Source: Ignavibacteria bacterium (GTDB lineage Bacteria; Bacteroidota; Ignavibacteria; Tepidaquicellales; Tepidaquicellaceae). From it: a stretch of DNA of 64,000 nucleotides. Positions 9,759 to 18,787 of this stretch are shown here, in pieces. The notes beneath the pieces are model-generated. The model searched no databases. It was not told where the DNA came from and saw only the letters and a list, made by a program, of their open reading frames with translations. The DNA is taken from positions 1 to 64,000 of the forward strand of contig JADJAH010000018.1 of assembly GCA_016704345.1 (NCBI GenBank). The letters are read 5' to 3'. Both the position numbers and the translations under genes were made by a program. Within the stretch, counting starts at the first letter, position 1. Each line of letters begins with the position of its first letter.

Positions 9759-9957
9759 TTTTCTTTATTCTAAATTTTCAATATAGTGTTGAAGTCTGAT
9801 GTGTTCGCGGGAACTTGTGTGAATCAAAATGATAAATAACACGGGCGGAAAATATTATTTGACAAGGTTTGATATGTCACGCAACAATATCATTCAAATT
9901 AAAAGTTTCACATTCACACTTAAGTAAAAAATAAGTTTTCAATATTCTAAATCGAAC

Positions 9958-9989
9958 AAAAAAAGCCGCGGGAATTTCTGCCCGCGGCT
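9958..9989 (-). terminator. Intrinsic terminator of the choice-of-anchor protein gene
   Basis: On the minus strand AGCCGCGGG pairs with CCCGCGGCT around a 7-8 base loop and is followed by a run of seven T. It starts 30 bases after the stop codon of the gene ending at 10020. Confidence 0.85.
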
Positions 9990-10019
9990 CTCCAAGTTAT
10001 TGGTAATACTGTTTGGAAA

Positions 10020-11288
10020 TTACTTCACGAGTGTAAGCTTCTTTGTCATGACAGAATTTCCAGATGTAAGAGAGTAGAAATAAATTCCGCTCGAAAGATC
10101 AGAAGCGTTCAGACTTACTGTGTAATACCCGGCTTCTTTTACTTCGTTGACGAGTGACTTTACTTCTCTTCCGTTCAGGTCATAAAGTGCAAGTGTAACT
10201 TTACCCGGTGCAACTATTTGATAATTTATAGTTGTGCTCGGATTGAACGGATTCGGATAGTTCTGTGCAAGATCAAATGCAGACGGAACACCAATTATGA
10301 CTTCATTGCTAAGGTCATAGTATTCGAAGTTGCCGTTGAAATCTATTTGCTTCAGTCTGTAATTATAATTTCCTGTTGCAAGATTTCTGTCTGTAAATGA
10401 ATAGCTCTTCATTTCTGTTGTGGTTCCGTTGCCGTTTACTGATCCAACTTTGCTCCATACGCCGTTTGAACTTCTTTCTACTTCAAAGCGTGAATTGTTT
10501 GTCTCGCTTGATGTTGACCAGTTTAGAACAACGCTGCTGTTTGTTATGACTGAAGTGAAGCTAGCCAGCTCAACAGGTAACGGCTCATCTCTCGAAACAA
10601 CAAGAGCATCTATACCGGCATAATTACTGTTATCACCAAACGGACCCGCATTTACCATTGCATATCTGATTGCAAATCTTGCAGTGATACCGGATGAAGG
10701 AGCTGCAAATCCTCTTAATCCCCATGATCCGTCAATTGTATTTAAAAATCTTCCAAGTTCAACCCAGTTTGCATCCTCAGGTAATGAACTTCCGGTTGGA
10801 TTATACATCACTCTCATTGAATCAGGGAAAGGATTGCCTTGTACTGATCTTTCTCTGAAGAAAATTGAATCTCCTGATACAACGTTAAGCGGAGGCAGTA
10901 CGAGCCAGTTGTCAATCGGGTTTGCACCTGTAGTTGACTGATAGTTTGATGCCACATATCCGGTATCCGGGCCGTTATAAGCTGCGAACACTAAGTCATT
11001 TCCCTGGAACCAAATTGCTGTTACTCCGGGAGGACCACCTCTTCTGTAAATGTTATATCCTCTTCCAATTAGAGCATTTGTATCATTTGCGCCGTCAAAA
11101 TCATCAGTGTAATACGGAAATCCCGAAACAACTGACGGATTGTTATTGTCAGTTACTACAGTTTCATTTGAAGCAGATGATTCGTTTGTAAATTGCCTTG
11201 CACCGTTAGTAGGATTGTCATTTGCAGAAAATCCAAGAAGAACACCAAAGGAAACAACTGCTAACAGAATGTAATTTAGCCTTTTCAT
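10020..11288 (-). CDS. Secreted T9SS cargo protein with choice-of-anchor J-like domain
   Basis: The start chosen is MKRLNYILLAVVSFGVLLGFSA at 11288, a clear signal peptide; a longer in-frame extension to 11438 would bury it and is unlikely. The mature protein (about 400 residues) has a beta-rich domain, FPYYTDDFDGAND through NPIDNWLVLPPLNVVSGD, resembling the choice-of-anchor J family. Then come the VELASFTS linker and a T9SS type A sorting tail, NYPNPFNPSTTINY, ending MTKKLTLVK. It should be exported by Sec, then carried across the outer membrane by the type IX system. The binding target is unknown. A strong terminator follows. Confidence 0.8.
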   Translation of the reverse strand: MKRLNYILLAVVSFGVLLGFSANDNPTNGARQFTNESSASNETVVTDNNNPSVVSGFPYYTDDFDGANDTNALIGRGYNIYRRGGPPGVTAIWFQGNDLVFAAYNGPDTGYVASNYQSTTGANPIDNWLVLPPLNVVSGDSIFFRERSVQGNPFPDSMRVMYNPTGSSLPEDANWVELGRFLNTIDGSWGLRGFAAPSSGITARFAIRYAMVNAGPFGDNSNYAGIDALVVSRDEPLPVELASFTSVITNSSVVLNWSTSSETNNSRFEVERSSNGVWSKVGSVNGNGTTTEMKSYSFTDRNLATGNYNYRLKQIDFNGNFEYYDLSNEVIIGVPSAFDLAQNYPNPFNPSTTINYQIVAPGKVTLALYDLNGREVKSLVNEVKEAGYYTVSLNASDLSSGIYFYSLTSGNSVMTKKLTLVK

Positions 11289-11709
11289 TTTTTCAGTTTT
11301 TAGTTTGTAAGAAATTGTTTGAAAAGAATTACCGATAACTTGGTAGAACAGACTACTTTGAGTCTGGATCCTGTTGCAAAATGCAGTAAATGATTTTGCC
11401 TCCTTTATTGAGTGAAGAAATCTATGGGGTCGAAACAAAATAGTTTTTCAATTACTTGTTTCCAATAGTATTTTGTCGCCACTTCATTTTTTCTTACGGT
11501 ATTCAAAAGGTCTGAATCATCTCAATCGAAAATACAGACGGATCTAATTTTGTAGATATGAAACGTTTGAGAAATTAAACTCTCCTGAATTCGGACCGCA
11601 TTGATTCGTCTGCATTCAAATTTGAAGAAATAAAAAAAAGCGGGAAAATTATTTCCCGCTTCATTGGCTATTCAACACTTTTCAAAAGTGCAGATATAAT
11701 ACTTTGGAT
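11289..11709. other. Intergenic region: leader of the T9SS gene plus a terminator
   Basis: The region holds the untranslated leader of the minus-strand gene starting at 11288 and the terminator at 11632-11661. No other gene or convincing promoter was identified. Confidence 0.5.
11632..11661 (-). terminator. Intrinsic terminator
   Basis: On the minus strand AAGCGGGAAA pairs with TTTCCCGCTT around a 4-base loop and leads into eight T. It lies about 50 bases beyond the stop of the 11710-12441 gene. Confidence 0.85.
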
Positions 11710-12441
11710 TTACAAATGGTGTACTTCTACAACATCATGAAAATCAGTCAGATGAGGTTTCTCGAATTCATAGACAAATGGCATCGTAATCTTCACTCCT
11801 GCTTCAATGTGGTTTTCAGTTCCGTGCAGCAATTCAAATTCATCACAAGAATTGATTAAAGAGACAGATGTATAACACACTCCCTCAGATACATTGTTAT
11901 ATTCTTTTATCAACTTTAGCTGCACCAACAAATCATCAAAAGCTTCAGTGAAGTTTGCTCCGTGTCCCATGATTATAGTATAAACAGATAAAGGAACCTG
12001 TCCAAAAAAAGGACGAGTTACAGATGAAGAGTTTTGAATCGGAGAAGATTCAAATCCCTGCTTTTCACTTTCTCTTTCTTTGTTCTCCCAATCTTCGTAA
12101 ACTTCTGCAGTGCATGAGACAACGTTTGTCACTTCCCTTACTGAAACTCTGACACTCTGCTTCACTATAAATTCATTGATTCCTGCTTTGCCGGCAATAT
12201 GAGTTCTTTCAGCAGGACCTAAGTATTCGGTCTTATAAACTTTTGCCGAATGCTCAAAGATTCTCTCATATTCCGATATCCACTTTCCTGCATGTACCAA
12301 TGCATCATTGTATGCATCCCATGCGCATAGCAATTCTGACTCGTTGTTTCTTTCGTGTGCATAATAAGATGCAGAACCTACAACTATAAAGGTTGAATGC
12401 CTGTTAAAGTCAATTATTTCGCTACAACGCCGAAGAAACAT
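11710..12441 (-). CDS. Hypothetical protein, 243 residues
   Basis: I do not recognise the family. The protein has no signal peptide or membrane span and is acidic, with aromatic beta-strand-like stretches (STFIVVGSASYYAH, PLSVYTIIMGHGANF) and a histidine-rich end (DFHDVVEVHHL). A CVCYTS-type motif is absent; cysteines are scattered. Its length, sense and a strong terminator directly downstream support a real gene. The start at 12441 is not backed by a clear ribosome binding site. Confidence 0.55.
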   Translation of the reverse strand: MFLRRCSEIIDFNRHSTFIVVGSASYYAHERNNESELLCAWDAYNDALVHAGKWISEYERIFEHSAKVYKTEYLGPAERTHIAGKAGINEFIVKQSVRVSVREVTNVVSCTAEVYEDWENKERESEKQGFESSPIQNSSSVTRPFFGQVPLSVYTIIMGHGANFTEAFDDLLVQLKLIKEYNNVSEGVCYTSVSLINSCDEFELLHGTENHIEAGVKITMPFVYEFEKPHLTDFHDVVEVHHL

Positions 12442-12632
12442 CCTGGATGGAAGGACGTATTGATGCGAGTTTCACAATGATTAGCCGATGTTATAGGTGA
12501 AACTGCAAATAGTTTCTATGGTGCGAGAACGAAATTCAGATTACAATTTTGCAATTCAAGTATTTCTCATTAGTTGCTCAATTGTTCCGGTATGATTGCC
12601 AAATGTAATTTGTCATCTGCAATTTGAAACTC

Positions 12633-13013
12633 TTACTTGATCTTTATAACTGATACCAGAACTTGTCCGCTCCCCAATGACTTCTTGTTTCTTCCTCTCG
12701 ACATTTTATTTACAATGACGGCCATTACAAACTGACCTTTCATCATTAAATTCCTTGTGAGTTTGATTCTGTAAGTGCCCGGCAAGATCGGCAGAGTAGG
12801 AGCCTCGGCATTGATCTCCTGTACCAAAGCAATATTGATATTGCCAAATCCGAATCCCATTTCATAAACTTTGAAATCGGATTTCTTTAAACCTGTTACC
12901 GCCTCACCCGAAGAATCTTTCACTCGGACTGAAATGTACTGGCTGTTCAAAGGCGTTCCGTCTGCTGCAACTTCCCAAGTGCACTCTGCTGAAATAAAAA
13001 AATTTTCTTCCAT
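12633..13013 (-). CDS. Hypothetical small beta-sandwich protein
   Basis: The start chosen is MEENFFISAECTWEV at 13013; a start four codons earlier is also in frame. The 126 residues have the alternating hydrophobic pattern of an Ig-like fold, with YISVRVKDSSGEAVTGLKKSDFKVYE resembling the strand-turn pattern of Big/invasin-type domains, and a lysine- and arginine-rich loop (NKMSRGRNKKSLGSG). No signal peptide is present. It is expressed separately from the neighbour at 11710-12441 (about 190 bases apart). Function unknown. Confidence 0.5.
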   Translation of the reverse strand: MEENFFISAECTWEVAADGTPLNSQYISVRVKDSSGEAVTGLKKSDFKVYEMGFGFGNINIALVQEINAEAPTLPILPGTYRIKLTRNLMMKGQFVMAVIVNKMSRGRNKKSLGSGQVLVSVIKIK

Positions 13014-13025
13014 GTGTATTTGCAA

Positions 13026-13441
13026 TTTTTGATTTTTCTAAATTAGTTATTCGAATATGTAATTTAAACAAATTACTTCGAAGAACATTTGTACGAGTTT
13101 TCAATCCCAATTCGAGAAATACAGTTGAAGGAAGTCACTAAATAAAACACAAAAATTGCCAATAAATATTATTAGCATAATTACCTCTTTAAGGAAATAT
13201 CCCGTATTATAGTGTTTTACGATTGCGTCCACTTAAACAGCTCCTTTTCAGCTTTTAGCATAGAATTATGATTGAGGAATTCAAGAATCGGATGTCATTT
13301 TCTCATTCTGAATTTTCCGTTTTACACTGCTTTCCATAAACTTCATTGACATTACAGCGCATTAAAACTATATTGTTTGCTTAATTTTTAACCTATTTAA
13401 CCCATTTTAAGGAGATTTCCGCCTAATCACGGAGTGAAAAC
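13026..13441. other. Divergent intergenic region before secD
   Basis: AT-rich spacer between a minus-strand gene and secD. It contains the promoter at 13346-13374 and the secD leader; nothing else recognisable. Confidence 0.5.
13346..13374 (+). promoter_or_regulatory. Sigma70-like promoter for secD-secF-STAS
   Basis: A consensus TTGACA at 13346-13351 and TATATT at 13369-13374 are separated by exactly 17 bases. The predicted transcription start would be about 60 bases before the secD start. Confidence 0.65.
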
Positions 13442-15532
13442 TTGAAGAAGAATCTTACCCGAATTGTAATCACAGTTGCACTGATCTTGATGTCCCTCTA
13501 TTTCCTCTATCCTACTTACAAGGATTACACCTTTGTCAAACAGCTTAAGTCTTTAACAGGTCAGGACAGTACTGATTTTATTGACAAGAATGGCGCTGAG
13601 ATAACGAATGCCAGAGACAATCGCCTTAAACTTGGTCTTGACCTCCAAGGCGGTATGTACGTAGTTCTCGATGTTGACATAGTAAAACTCCTTGAGGATA
13701 TGGCTGTAAGAAAGGATGACCAGCTATTAGCTGTACTTGCTGAAGTAAAAGAAGTAACCAAGACCAGTGATGAACTGATATTTGATACGTTTAAAGCCAA
13801 GCTTGCAGCAAAGGGCCTTACGTTAAAGAACTATTACGGCGAAACAAGAGATACAGAAAGCGATATTGAGACTAAGCTTTCAGCTGAAATTGACAAATCC
13901 CTTGACAGAGCCGTTGAAATTGTTCGAAACAGAATTGACCAGTATGGCGTCGCGGAGCCGCAGATCCAGAAAATTGGCAACAGCAGAATCGTTGTTGAAC
14001 TTCCGGGAGTCAGCAATCCTCAGGAAGTCAGAAAGCTCCTTGAAGGTACGGCACTTCTTGAATTCAAACTTATCTATGACCCTCAGTCAACCGTAAAGGT
14101 CATGGAAGCGATCAACAAAGCAATGGTTGGTGACACTACAACAGTTGCTGATACACTGAAAACAATACCGTCAAGCGATACTGCCAAGAAGGTTTCTGAA
14201 TCACTTACTGACAGCACCAACAAGTTGAATCCGACTTCGGCAAGCACAAAAGGTGAAACAAGCAAGTTGACCGGTTCACCGGGACAAGACACCAATGCAA
14301 AGAACGATGTAAAGAAAGTTGATGTAACAAAGAAACAGGATACCGTTAAAAAGAAGGATACGACAAAAAATGTCAACACAGATACTTCAGTAAAGACTGA
14401 AGATACTTCTGTAACTGAAACCGATACCGGCGCGGCAACAGATACTTCTCAAGCTCAGTTATCTGAAGAAGAGTTCAAGGCGAAATTTCCTTTCTTTGCT
14501 ATGGTTGGACTCAACCAGGAAAGCGGAACTGCCGACGGATATGTAAAGGATTCTGACAGAGATAAGATAGAAAGAATTCTTAACAGAGAAGATGTTAAGG
14601 CTGTAATTCCATCTGACATGCAGTTTGCCTGGTCAAACAAGACTTTTGATGCACAGGGTGAAAAGATTCATGTGCTTTATGCAATTAAGAAGGATCCTGA
14701 ACTTACAGGAAAGGTCATCGTTAATGCAATGGCTAATATTGATCCGACAAGCAATACGCCCATTGTTACAATGGAAATGGATGGCGAAGGATCATCCGAC
14801 TGGGCAAGGATCACAGGCGCGAACATTAATAAAAGAATTGCAATCGTTCTTGATAACGTGATCTATTCTGCTCCGGTTGTAAGAAGCAAGATCACCGGCG
14901 GAAATTCACAGATCGAAGGAATGGCAAATGTACAGGAAGCAAAACTTCTTGAGATTGTTCTCAAAGCTGGTGCGCTCCCCGCTCCTGTCAAGATCATTGA
15001 AGAGCGTTCTATTGGACCATCGCTCGGTGAAGACTCAATCAAAGCAGGTGTATCATCATCTATCGCAGCTTTGATACTCGTTGCTTTGTTCATGATTTTC
15101 TACTATAAGTTTGGAGGTAGCGTTGCCGACTTTGCCGTTATCATCAACACTCTTATCATTCTTGGCATAATGGCATCACTCAAGGCCACTCTTACTCTGC
15201 CGGGTATAGCAGGTTTGATACTCTCGATAGGTATGTCGGTTGATACGAATGTTCTGATCTTTGAACGTATCCGTGAAGAACTTGACTCCGGCAAGCCGCT
15301 GAGAACCTCTGTTGATCTTGGTTACAAAAAAGCTTTTTCTGCCATTATCGACTCACACTTTACAAGTATCATCACCGGAATAATTCTGTATCAATTCGGA
15401 AGCGGACCGATACAGGGATTCGCTCTGACTCTTATTTTCGGTCTTGTTGCTAACTTGTTTACAGCAATTGTTGTGACACACGTCATCTTCGATATCATGA
15501 TCGAAAAAGGCAAACACATAAGTTTCGGATAA
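13442..15532 (+). CDS. secD: Protein translocase subunit SecD
   Basis: SecD works with SecF and YajC to pull exported proteins from the Sec channel using the proton gradient. The protein has 696 residues: an N-terminal membrane helix, the RLKLGLDLQGGMYVVLDVD motif at about residues 61-79, the VRNRIDQYGVAEPQIQ signature near 160, and the C-terminal RND-type block of membrane helices with GLILSIGMSVDTNVLIFERI near 590. An insertion at about residues 230-340 is almost purely Lys, Thr, Asp and Ser and makes the protein longer than the usual ~600. Translation starts at TTG (13442), with a GGAG about 8 bases upstream; no ATG fits. secF follows 27 bases later. Confidence 0.95.
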   Translation: MKKNLTRIVITVALILMSLYFLYPTYKDYTFVKQLKSLTGQDSTDFIDKNGAEITNARDNRLKLGLDLQGGMYVVLDVDIVKLLEDMAVRKDDQLLAVLAEVKEVTKTSDELIFDTFKAKLAAKGLTLKNYYGETRDTESDIETKLSAEIDKSLDRAVEIVRNRIDQYGVAEPQIQKIGNSRIVVELPGVSNPQEVRKLLEGTALLEFKLIYDPQSTVKVMEAINKAMVGDTTTVADTLKTIPSSDTAKKVSESLTDSTNKLNPTSASTKGETSKLTGSPGQDTNAKNDVKKVDVTKKQDTVKKKDTTKNVNTDTSVKTEDTSVTETDTGAATDTSQAQLSEEEFKAKFPFFAMVGLNQESGTADGYVKDSDRDKIERILNREDVKAVIPSDMQFAWSNKTFDAQGEKIHVLYAIKKDPELTGKVIVNAMANIDPTSNTPIVTMEMDGEGSSDWARITGANINKRIAIVLDNVIYSAPVVRSKITGGNSQIEGMANVQEAKLLEIVLKAGALPAPVKIIEERSIGPSLGEDSIKAGVSSSIAALILVALFMIFYYKFGGSVADFAVIINTLIILGIMASLKATLTLPGIAGLILSIGMSVDTNVLIFERIREELDSGKPLRTSVDLGYKKAFSAIIDSHFTSIITGIILYQFGSGPIQGFALTLIFGLVANLFTAIVVTHVIFDIMIEKGKHISFG

Positions 15533-15559
15533 AAATTAATTGGATAATACTCAACAATA

Positions 15560-16359
15560 ATGAGAATATTTCACAACGCCAACTACGATTTTATGGGGAA
15601 GAGAAAGAAGATGTATCTTCTTTCTTCCGCTGTAATCTTGATTGGGTTCATAATACTTTTCGCATTTAAGACAATTCCTCTGGGGATTGATTTCATCGGT
15701 GGTACTGAATTGCAGATGCAGTTCAACAATGATGTAAACATCGGAGAGGTTCGTTCTGCAATGGATGAATCCGGTTTTCCCGGCATGGACTGTTTGCAAT
15801 TGTCTTTTCGCTGTTGGCAATTCTGATCTATCTTGCATTCAGATTTCAGTTTGTATTTGCTGTTGGAGCAGTTATTGCACTGTTTCACGATGTGCTGATT
15901 ACAATAGCTGCCATTGCAGTTTTTGACTGGATATTTCCGAATCTCCGGCTCGAATTCAACCAATCAATGCTTGCAGCGTTCCTAACGCTAATAGGATTCT
16001 CTACTAATGATACTGTTATTGTGTTCGACAGGATCAGGGAGAATATCAAGCTCTTCAAGAATGAAGACATTGAAGAGGTTATGAATAAGAGTATTAATGC
16101 TACTCTTAGCAGAACAATAATCACATCAGGACTAGTATTTCTTACAGTTCTTGTTCTGTTCATTTTCGGTGGAGAAGTAAACAGAAGCTTTGCATTTACT
16201 TTTGCTGTTGGTATCATTACCGGTACTTACTCATCAATCTTTATTGCAAGTGCAATTGTAGTTGATTGGAAAGAGCGTGAAACGGCGAGATCAAGTGCGA
16301 GGAAGCTCAGTAAATCAAAATCTATTTCAACTCCAAAAGTAAAGAAAGCCAGTGCCTGA
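15560..16359 (+). CDS. secF: Protein translocase subunit SecF, internally deleted and out of frame
   Basis: SecF is the membrane partner of SecD. The first frame gives TM1 and the start of the periplasmic domain (MRIFHNANYDFMGKRKKMYL through GIDFIGGTELQMQF), ending at GFPG near residue 75. A second frame from about 15795 gives LFAIVFSLLAILIYLAFRF onward with TM2-TM6, including FSTNDTVIVFDRIREN. About 75-80 residues of the periplasmic P1 domain, normally found between these parts, are missing, and the frame changes at the junction (about 15785-15800). The total is about 265 residues instead of ~310-320. Either a real deletion or an assembly collapse; the product as written would be two fragments. 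The gene overlaps the STAS gene by 8 bases. Confidence 0.8.
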
Positions 16360-16675
16360 GAACAGCATAAGATATTCTGAATCTGAAGGCAGGAAGACTG
16401 CAATGGTTCTCGTGAGTGAAGAACTTGTCGGTCTCAGCTATAAAGGTAATCTGAGCGAACTTGTTAAGACAGAGATCACACAAGGAACAAATGATTTTGC
16501 TTTCGACTTGTCCGGTTTGAGATCCATCAATAGCGCAGGCATCGGAATTATTATCGGTTGCAGGAAAGCTATTGTTGCAAATGGCGGTTCACTGAAACTT
16601 GAGAACGTCAACGATAAGATCACTGATATTTTCAAACTCACAAAGATCGACGGACTTTTTGGTTTAGGGAAATAA
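16352..16675 (+). CDS. STAS-domain anti-sigma factor antagonist
   Basis: The protein has 107 residues and a SpoIIAA-like STAS fold. The characteristic segment is DLSGLRSINSAGIGIIIG at about residues 50-67, where a serine in the S-A-G context is the usual phosphorylation site controlling binding to a partner kinase. The GTG start at 16352 overlaps the secF end by 8 bases, so it is probably translationally coupled. The partner anti-sigma kinase is not in the window. A terminator follows directly. Confidence 0.8.
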   Translation: MPENSIRYSESEGRKTAMVLVSEELVGLSYKGNLSELVKTEITQGTNDFAFDLSGLRSINSAGIGIIIGCRKAIVANGGSLKLENVNDKITDIFKLTKIDGLFGLGK

Positions 16676-16702
16676 AGCTATTCGAAAAAATAAATTCTAA
16701 AG

Positions 16703-16739
16703 ATCTTCATTTCACTTAAAAAGAGATGAAGATTTTTTT
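16703..16739 (+). terminator. Intrinsic terminator of the secD-secF-STAS unit
   Basis: ATCTTCAT pairs with ATGAAGAT, followed by seven T. It lies 27 bases after the STAS stop codon and 27 bases before purA. Confidence 0.75.
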
Positions 16740-16765
16740 ATGTTCAAATCAAATTCAAACATAAC

Positions 16766-18034
16766 ATGATTACAGTACTTGTTGGTCTTCAATGGGGTGA
16801 CGAAGGCAAAGGCCGCATGGTTGATTACCTTGCAGGCAATGTTGATATCGTTGCCAGATATCAGGGTGGCAACAATGCAGGACACACTGTTGTAAACGAG
16901 TTTGGTGTCCACAAGCTTCATCTTATTCCATCAGGAATTTTCTATCCTGATGTGATAAATGTTCTCGGACCCGGAATGGTGGTGGATATTGAGGCGCTGG
17001 TTACAGAATTGGACGAACTGTCATCATCTGGAATAGACACAAGCAATGTCAGAATTTCTGATCGCGCAACAATCACTTTCCCTTTCCACAGACTTGAGGA
17101 TAATCTCGAGGAAGAGCGTCTTGGAGGCGCTGCATTCGGCTCAACGAGAAGAGGAATTGCATATGCATACGGCGAAAGATATATGAAGAAAAGTATCATG
17201 ATAGGTGAACTCCTCTATCCTGATTCATTGAAAGAAAGGATCAAAGGGCTTGTTGAATGGAAGAATCTGTTCTTCGAAAAAGTTTACGGTTCGGATGAGA
17301 AAGTAAGTTTTGAAGAAACGATGAACTGGCTTTCGAAATACGGCGACAAGATCAGAAAGCACATCTGCGATACAACAGAACTGATGGAATCTGCGGCTTC
17401 GGCCGGCAAGGATATTTTGTTTGAGGCGCAGCTTGGATCATTGAGAGATATTTACTTTGGAATATATCCTTTCACTACTTCCTCGAGCACACTTGCTTCA
17501 TTCGCTCCGGTCGGAGGTGGATTATTCAACAAGAGAATTGACAGGATACTGGGGGTCATGAAATCATTTTCAACATGTGTAGGAGCGGGACCTTTTGTTA
17601 CTGAGATGCCGGAAGAAGAAGCCGGGAAGATGCGAGAGATTGCTTACGAATTCGGAGCATCAACAGGAAGACCCAGAAGGATAGGACAATTTGATGCAGT
17701 GGCGTCCAGATACGGTGCACGCGTTCAGGGAGTTGACGAAATAGCAATGACTAAACTGGACAGCCTGTCAGGGCAGGAAAATCTGTTGATCTGCACTGAG
17801 TATGAAATTGATGGTAAGAAAACGGGAGACTTCCCTATTTCCGCCGCTCTCCAAAACGCGAAGCCGAAGTACATTGAGATGAATGGTTGGAAAGAAAATA
17901 TAACCGGAATCAGAAATTTTGACAAACTTCCTGATGAGGCGAGGAAATACGTTTTGAAGATTGAAGAACTTGTTGGCTATCCAATCAAATATGTGTCAGT
18001 TGGTCCCGAAAGAGAAAGTCTGATTGTAAGATAA
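16766..18034 (+). CDS. purA: Adenylosuccinate synthase
   Basis: The enzyme joins IMP and aspartate with GTP to make adenylosuccinate in AMP synthesis. The protein is 422 residues, the normal length. The GTP-binding loop GLQWGDEGKGR is at residues 6-16, the catalytic aspartate lies within it, and the catalytic histidine is in NNAGHTVV near residue 40. STRRGIAYAYGERYM, EAQLGSLRDI, TRPRRIGQFDAV and GPERESLI match conserved parts of the family. The gene has its own start 27 bases after a terminator and ends three bases before the convergent DoxX gene. Confidence 0.97.
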   Translation: MITVLVGLQWGDEGKGRMVDYLAGNVDIVARYQGGNNAGHTVVNEFGVHKLHLIPSGIFYPDVINVLGPGMVVDIEALVTELDELSSSGIDTSNVRISDRATITFPFHRLEDNLEEERLGGAAFGSTRRGIAYAYGERYMKKSIMIGELLYPDSLKERIKGLVEWKNLFFEKVYGSDEKVSFEETMNWLSKYGDKIRKHICDTTELMESAASAGKDILFEAQLGSLRDIYFGIYPFTTSSSTLASFAPVGGGLFNKRIDRILGVMKSFSTCVGAGPFVTEMPEEEAGKMREIAYEFGASTGRPRRIGQFDAVASRYGARVQGVDEIAMTKLDSLSGQENLLICTEYEIDGKKTGDFPISAALQNAKPKYIEMNGWKENITGIRNFDKLPDEARKYVLKIEELVGYPIKYVSVGPERESLIVR

Positions 18035-18037
18035 TAT

Positions 18038-18577
18038 TCAGTTTTTATCTTCGGTTGATTTTAGCGTAACATCATTTTCGATATTTGTACTTGTTTCAGG
18101 AACAATGCCCGTAACAGGAGCAACAAAATTATCACTTGGTTGCACCGGATTCTTATTTGATTTCTCGCTGTCCTTATCTACCAAAGCATCGAATGAAATT
18201 TTCCCTGCTCCGGAGATCAATGTTGCCACAGCACATGCAAGAAAAATGAAATTGTAGCTGAATGGCAACTCGCTATGCCAAGGTCCGAGCACAAGAAGGA
18301 AACTTATACTCATTATTGCAATGAAGAGGCTGGTAATGGGAGTGAAGAGACCAATAATGTACAAGGCTCCAAACAGCAATTCCATGAACGGCAAAATAAA
18401 AGCAAGCACAAACGCAAGATTGTCATCCATCTTCCCTACCTGTTGAACACTCTCAATGAATTCCTTTAAGTTAAAAACTTTCTTTGCGCCCGCAAGAAGG
18501 AACATGCTTCCCAGTGCAAGTCTTATTATCAGCAAACCAACATTTGCGCTGTTTCCCGCTTTGAAAAATATTTTCAT
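18038..18577 (-). CDS. DoxX/MauE-family membrane protein
   Basis: The 179-residue protein has four predicted membrane helices. The first (GLLIIRLALGSMFLLAGAKK) and the LPFMELLFGALYIIGLFTPI segment are typical of the DoxX family, whose members are linked to quinone-associated redox or disulfide chemistry. The C-terminal 45 residues are polar and acidic (SDNFVAPVTGIVPETS) and probably cytoplasmic or disordered. It is convergent with purA, with only a 3-base gap. No partner enzyme is adjacent, so the role is unassigned. Confidence 0.75.
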   Translation of the reverse strand: MKIFFKAGNSANVGLLIIRLALGSMFLLAGAKKVFNLKEFIESVQQVGKMDDNLAFVLAFILPFMELLFGALYIIGLFTPITSLFIAIMSISFLLVLGPWHSELPFSYNFIFLACAVATLISGAGKISFDALVDKDSEKSNKNPVQPSDNFVAPVTGIVPETSTNIENDVTLKSTEDKN

Positions 18578-18787
18578 ATCTGCTTTAATTTGTTCTGCAT
18601 TAAATTAAGTATGTTAAATCTTTTAATCCATTTGATTTTTGATTCCAATAAATTAGGGAAAGTAAAAATGCCTGCCGGTTCATTAATTATTTCTCACAAG
18701 TCTTACATACAAAAAGTTATGATGATAAAATTGATTAGTATAGAGTAAAGCGACAGTGTGATATTAAAAAGTGTACTGACTGCATAA

